Below, in pieces: positions 15,760 through 17,076 of a DNA stretch of 17,076 bases (positions within the stretch are counted from its first letter, which is position 1; each line of letters begins with the position of its first letter). A program made the position numbers and the translations under genes. Below the pieces are notes generated by a model that saw only the letters and a list, made by a program, of their open reading frames with translations, had not been told where the DNA came from and did no database searches. The DNA is from RGIG5612 sp963599255 (lineage in GTDB: Bacteria; Bacillota; Clostridia; Lachnospirales; Lachnospiraceae), in contig CAVBWS010000041.1 of NCBI GenBank assembly GCA_963599255.1, positions 1 through 17,076 on the forward strand, written 5' to 3'.

Positions 15760-15783
15760 TTAAAATATAACGTTATATTTTAA
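15760..15783. promoter_or_regulatory. 24-bp perfect palindrome, candidate operator
   Basis: The half-site TTAAAATATAAC (15760-15771) is followed exactly by its reverse complement (15772-15783), with no spacer. It ends 24 nt before the cyclase ATG and 10 nt before its GGAGG site. AT-rich sequence raises the chance of coincidence, but twelve consecutive matches are unusual. A symmetric site of this size suits a dimeric repressor or activator. Confidence 0.5.
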
Positions 15784-15807
15784 ATTTTATATTGGAGGAA
15801 CACTACA

Positions 15808-16821
15808 ATGGGAAAAATGGTTTATGTTGATTTAACACATCCTTTCAGCGCTGAGATTCCACGTTGGCCATACTTTGACAAGCCTTTCATCGAGGGCAAG
15901 CACTCAATGGCTAAGGGCGGCGTTCTTACACAGTATGTTGGCTGCACAATGCACACAGGTACTCACTGCGATGCTCCGCGTCACGTTATGGAGAAAGAAT
16001 TCGATGGCAGACGTGCTCGTTATACACATGAAATGCCAATCGATGCTTATACAGGCAAGGCTGTTTGCTTAGAGATCCATGTTGACAAATGGCAGCTGAT
16101 CTTACCAGAGCATCTTGATGATGCTTGCCGTCGTGCAGGTATCGATCCTAACTCAGGTGAACTTGAAGGCATGGTAATCTGCCTTAACACAGGTATGCAT
16201 CGTCTCTTTGATGATACAAAGGAATACTATCATTACTCATGCGGTACTGGTATCGATGCTGGTAAGTGGTTCGTATCTAAGAAGGTTAAATGTGTTGCTA
16301 TGGATATGCAGGCTCTGGATCATCCTCTTCACACAGCAATGGGTAACAACGGTATGACAAGAATGAACCTTCTTGGTGCATCAGGTAACCCAATCACAGA
16401 AGAGTTCAAGGCTCTCTATGGCGAAGAAGCATATGCTGAGTTCGATAAATTCGAATACATCAGAATTCATGGACAGGAAGCTTACGACGAGAAGTTCGGT
16501 GAGCTCGAAGAGATCGGCGTTTGGGGAACATGGGAGCCATGCCATAAGGAACTCCTTGGTCACGGCATCGTTGGTGTTGAGAACCTTGGTGGTGACCTTG
16601 ATAAGGTTTCTAACAAGAAGTTCATGTTCTACTGCTTCCCACTTCGTTGGTACATGGGTGACGGCTCTATGGCTCGTTGCGTAGCTTACATTGACGAAGA
16701 TGATCTGAACGATGTTCCAGACAGAACATACAAATACTGCGGTACAGGATGCGAAGACAGAGATATCTTCCTTAACGCTCCATATCCAGGAACAAGCTTC
16801 AAAGGCGTTTCAATCAAATAA
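15808..16821 (+). CDS. Cyclase-family (PF04199) metallohydrolase, probable dihydrophloroglucinol cyclohydrolase
   Basis: A 337-aa protein with the metal-binding signature MHTGTHCDAPRH (48-59: His49, His53, Asp55, His59) of the cyclase/kynurenine-formamidase-like family, and VAMDMQALDHP (163-173), the conserved core strand. It is longer than most members (about 210-260 aa); the excess falls after about residue 195 (EEFKALYGEEAYAEFDK onward), between the core strands. The proposed reaction is hydrolytic C-C ring opening of the 1,3-dione dihydrophloroglucinol to 3-hydroxy-5-oxohexanoate. In the published phloroglucinol pathway the ring-cleaving enzyme is of this family. The alternative is kynurenine formamidase or another cyclic amide/ester hydrolase, but no tryptophan-catabolism gene is adjacent. 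RBS GGAGG at 15794-15798. Highly biased codons. Confidence 0.68.
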   Translation: MGKMVYVDLTHPFSAEIPRWPYFDKPFIEGKHSMAKGGVLTQYVGCTMHTGTHCDAPRHVMEKEFDGRRARYTHEMPIDAYTGKAVCLEIHVDKWQLILPEHLDDACRRAGIDPNSGELEGMVICLNTGMHRLFDDTKEYYHYSCGTGIDAGKWFVSKKVKCVAMDMQALDHPLHTAMGNNGMTRMNLLGASGNPITEEFKALYGEEAYAEFDKFEYIRIHGQEAYDEKFGELEEIGVWGTWEPCHKELLGHGIVGVENLGGDLDKVSNKKFMFYCFPLRWYMGDGSMARCVAYIDEDDLNDVPDRTYKYCGTGCEDRDIFLNAPYPGTSFKGVSIK

Positions 16822-16838
16822 TTAAATCAACATCTATG

Positions 16839-16869
16839 CAGGCACATTGTATTTAGTGCAGTGTGCCTG
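16839..16869 (+). other. Intergenic hairpin between cyclase and thiolase genes
   Basis: CAGGCACATTG (16839-16849) pairs with CAGTGTGCCTG (16859-16869): 11 bp with one G-U, 9-nt loop. No T-run follows, so mRNA stabilisation or processing is likelier than termination. Confidence 0.6.
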
Positions 16870-16919
16870 TAAATGTATCTGACTTATGAAATTGTCAGAA
16901 TATCAGGAGGACTTTTAAA

Positions 16920-17076
16920 ATGAAAGAAATCGTAATTGCCAGTGCTTGCAGAACAGCAATCGGCAAATTCGGCGGAACACTTAAGAATGTACCAGCAGTT
17001 GAGCTTGGTGCAACAGTAATCAAAGAAGCAGTTAACCGTGCAGGCATCAAGCCAGAGCAGGTTGATGAAGTTATCT
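16920..17076 (+). CDS. Acetyl-CoA acetyltransferase (thiolase), N-terminal fragment
   Basis: Only the first 52 residues are inside the window. MKEIVIASACRTAIGKFGGTLKNVPAVELG is the typical thiolase N-terminus (ACRTAIGKFGG motif), and EQVDEVI begins the next conserved stretch. The active-site Cys (near residue 88 in the family) lies beyond the edge. RBS AGGAGGA (16905-16911) with 8-nt spacing supports the ATG at 16920. In this context it would cleave acetoacetyl-CoA to two acetyl-CoA, the last step of phloroglucinol degradation, or condense acetyl-CoA for butyrate synthesis. Confidence 0.9.
   Translation, partial: MKEIVIASACRTAIGKFGGTLKNVPAVELGATVIKEAVNRAGIKPEQVDEVI

Noticed and set aside
15808..16821. 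Kynurenine formamidase (kynB)
   Set aside because: The metal motif fits the superfamily only; the length and the SDR/3HAD/thiolase neighbours do not fit tryptophan catabolism.
14704..17076. Butyrate-synthesis operon (thl-hbd-crt-bcd)
   Set aside because: There is no crotonase or acyl-CoA dehydrogenase, the dehydrogenase lacks the HBD-type loop, and a cyclase-family hydrolase has no place in that operon. The thiolase alone cannot decide it.

Overview
The window looks like chromosome of a low-to-moderate-GC Gram-positive anaerobe of the Clostridia, most likely Lachnospiraceae. The grounds are the infB-rbfA-DHH phosphoesterase-truB-ribF order, strong AGGAGG ribosome binding sites on the accessory genes, heavy use of AGA for arginine, and a dockerin-bearing cell-wall hydrolase. 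Every convincing gene lies on the plus strand. I see no tRNA, rRNA, CRISPR array, transposase or phage gene.

Region 1 (1-5612) is the conserved translation/cofactor block: infB (5' end outside the window), rbfA, an NrnA-type DHH phosphoesterase overlapping rbfA by 11 bp, truB and ribF. Region 2 (5753-9521) holds two transporters (EamA/DMT and MFS), a 69-aa membrane protein and a cytidylate-kinase-like protein joined by an ATGA overlap. It also contains a GC-rich structured element at 6738-6814, two good SigA-type promoters and an intrinsic terminator. Region 3 (9649-13567) is a surface module behind a promoter with perfect -35 and -10 hexamers. It encodes a secreted SH3/glucosaminidase/cadherin-like/dockerin protein, then a single-pass membrane protein with an Ig-like domain, and ends at a strong hairpin.

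Region 4 (13661-17076, running off the edge) is the most interesting. It encodes an SDR, a 3-hydroxyacyl-CoA-dehydrogenase-fold enzyme, a PF04199 cyclase-family metallohydrolase and a thiolase. Those families match the anaerobic phloroglucinol pathway: phloroglucinol reductase, (S)-3-hydroxy-5-oxohexanoate dehydrogenase, dihydrophloroglucinol cyclohydrolase, then acetoacetyl-CoA thiolysis. That pathway is the end route for gut flavonoid and tannin degradation and has been described in Clostridium scatologenes; phloroglucinol reductase activity is also known from Eubacterium oxidoreducens and Coprococcus. The pathway call is an inference from family combination, motifs and context. The expected triacetate acetoacetate-lyase (BKACE/DUF849 family) is not in the window and would have to lie downstream or elsewhere.

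The phloroglucinol-type genes are separated by hairpins and palindromes rather than tightly packed. They include a 19-bp terminator-like stem after the SDR gene and a 24-bp perfect palindrome just upstream of the cyclase gene. This suggests internal attenuation and a second regulated promoter. Their codon use is also more biased than that of the housekeeping genes, which suggests high expression.
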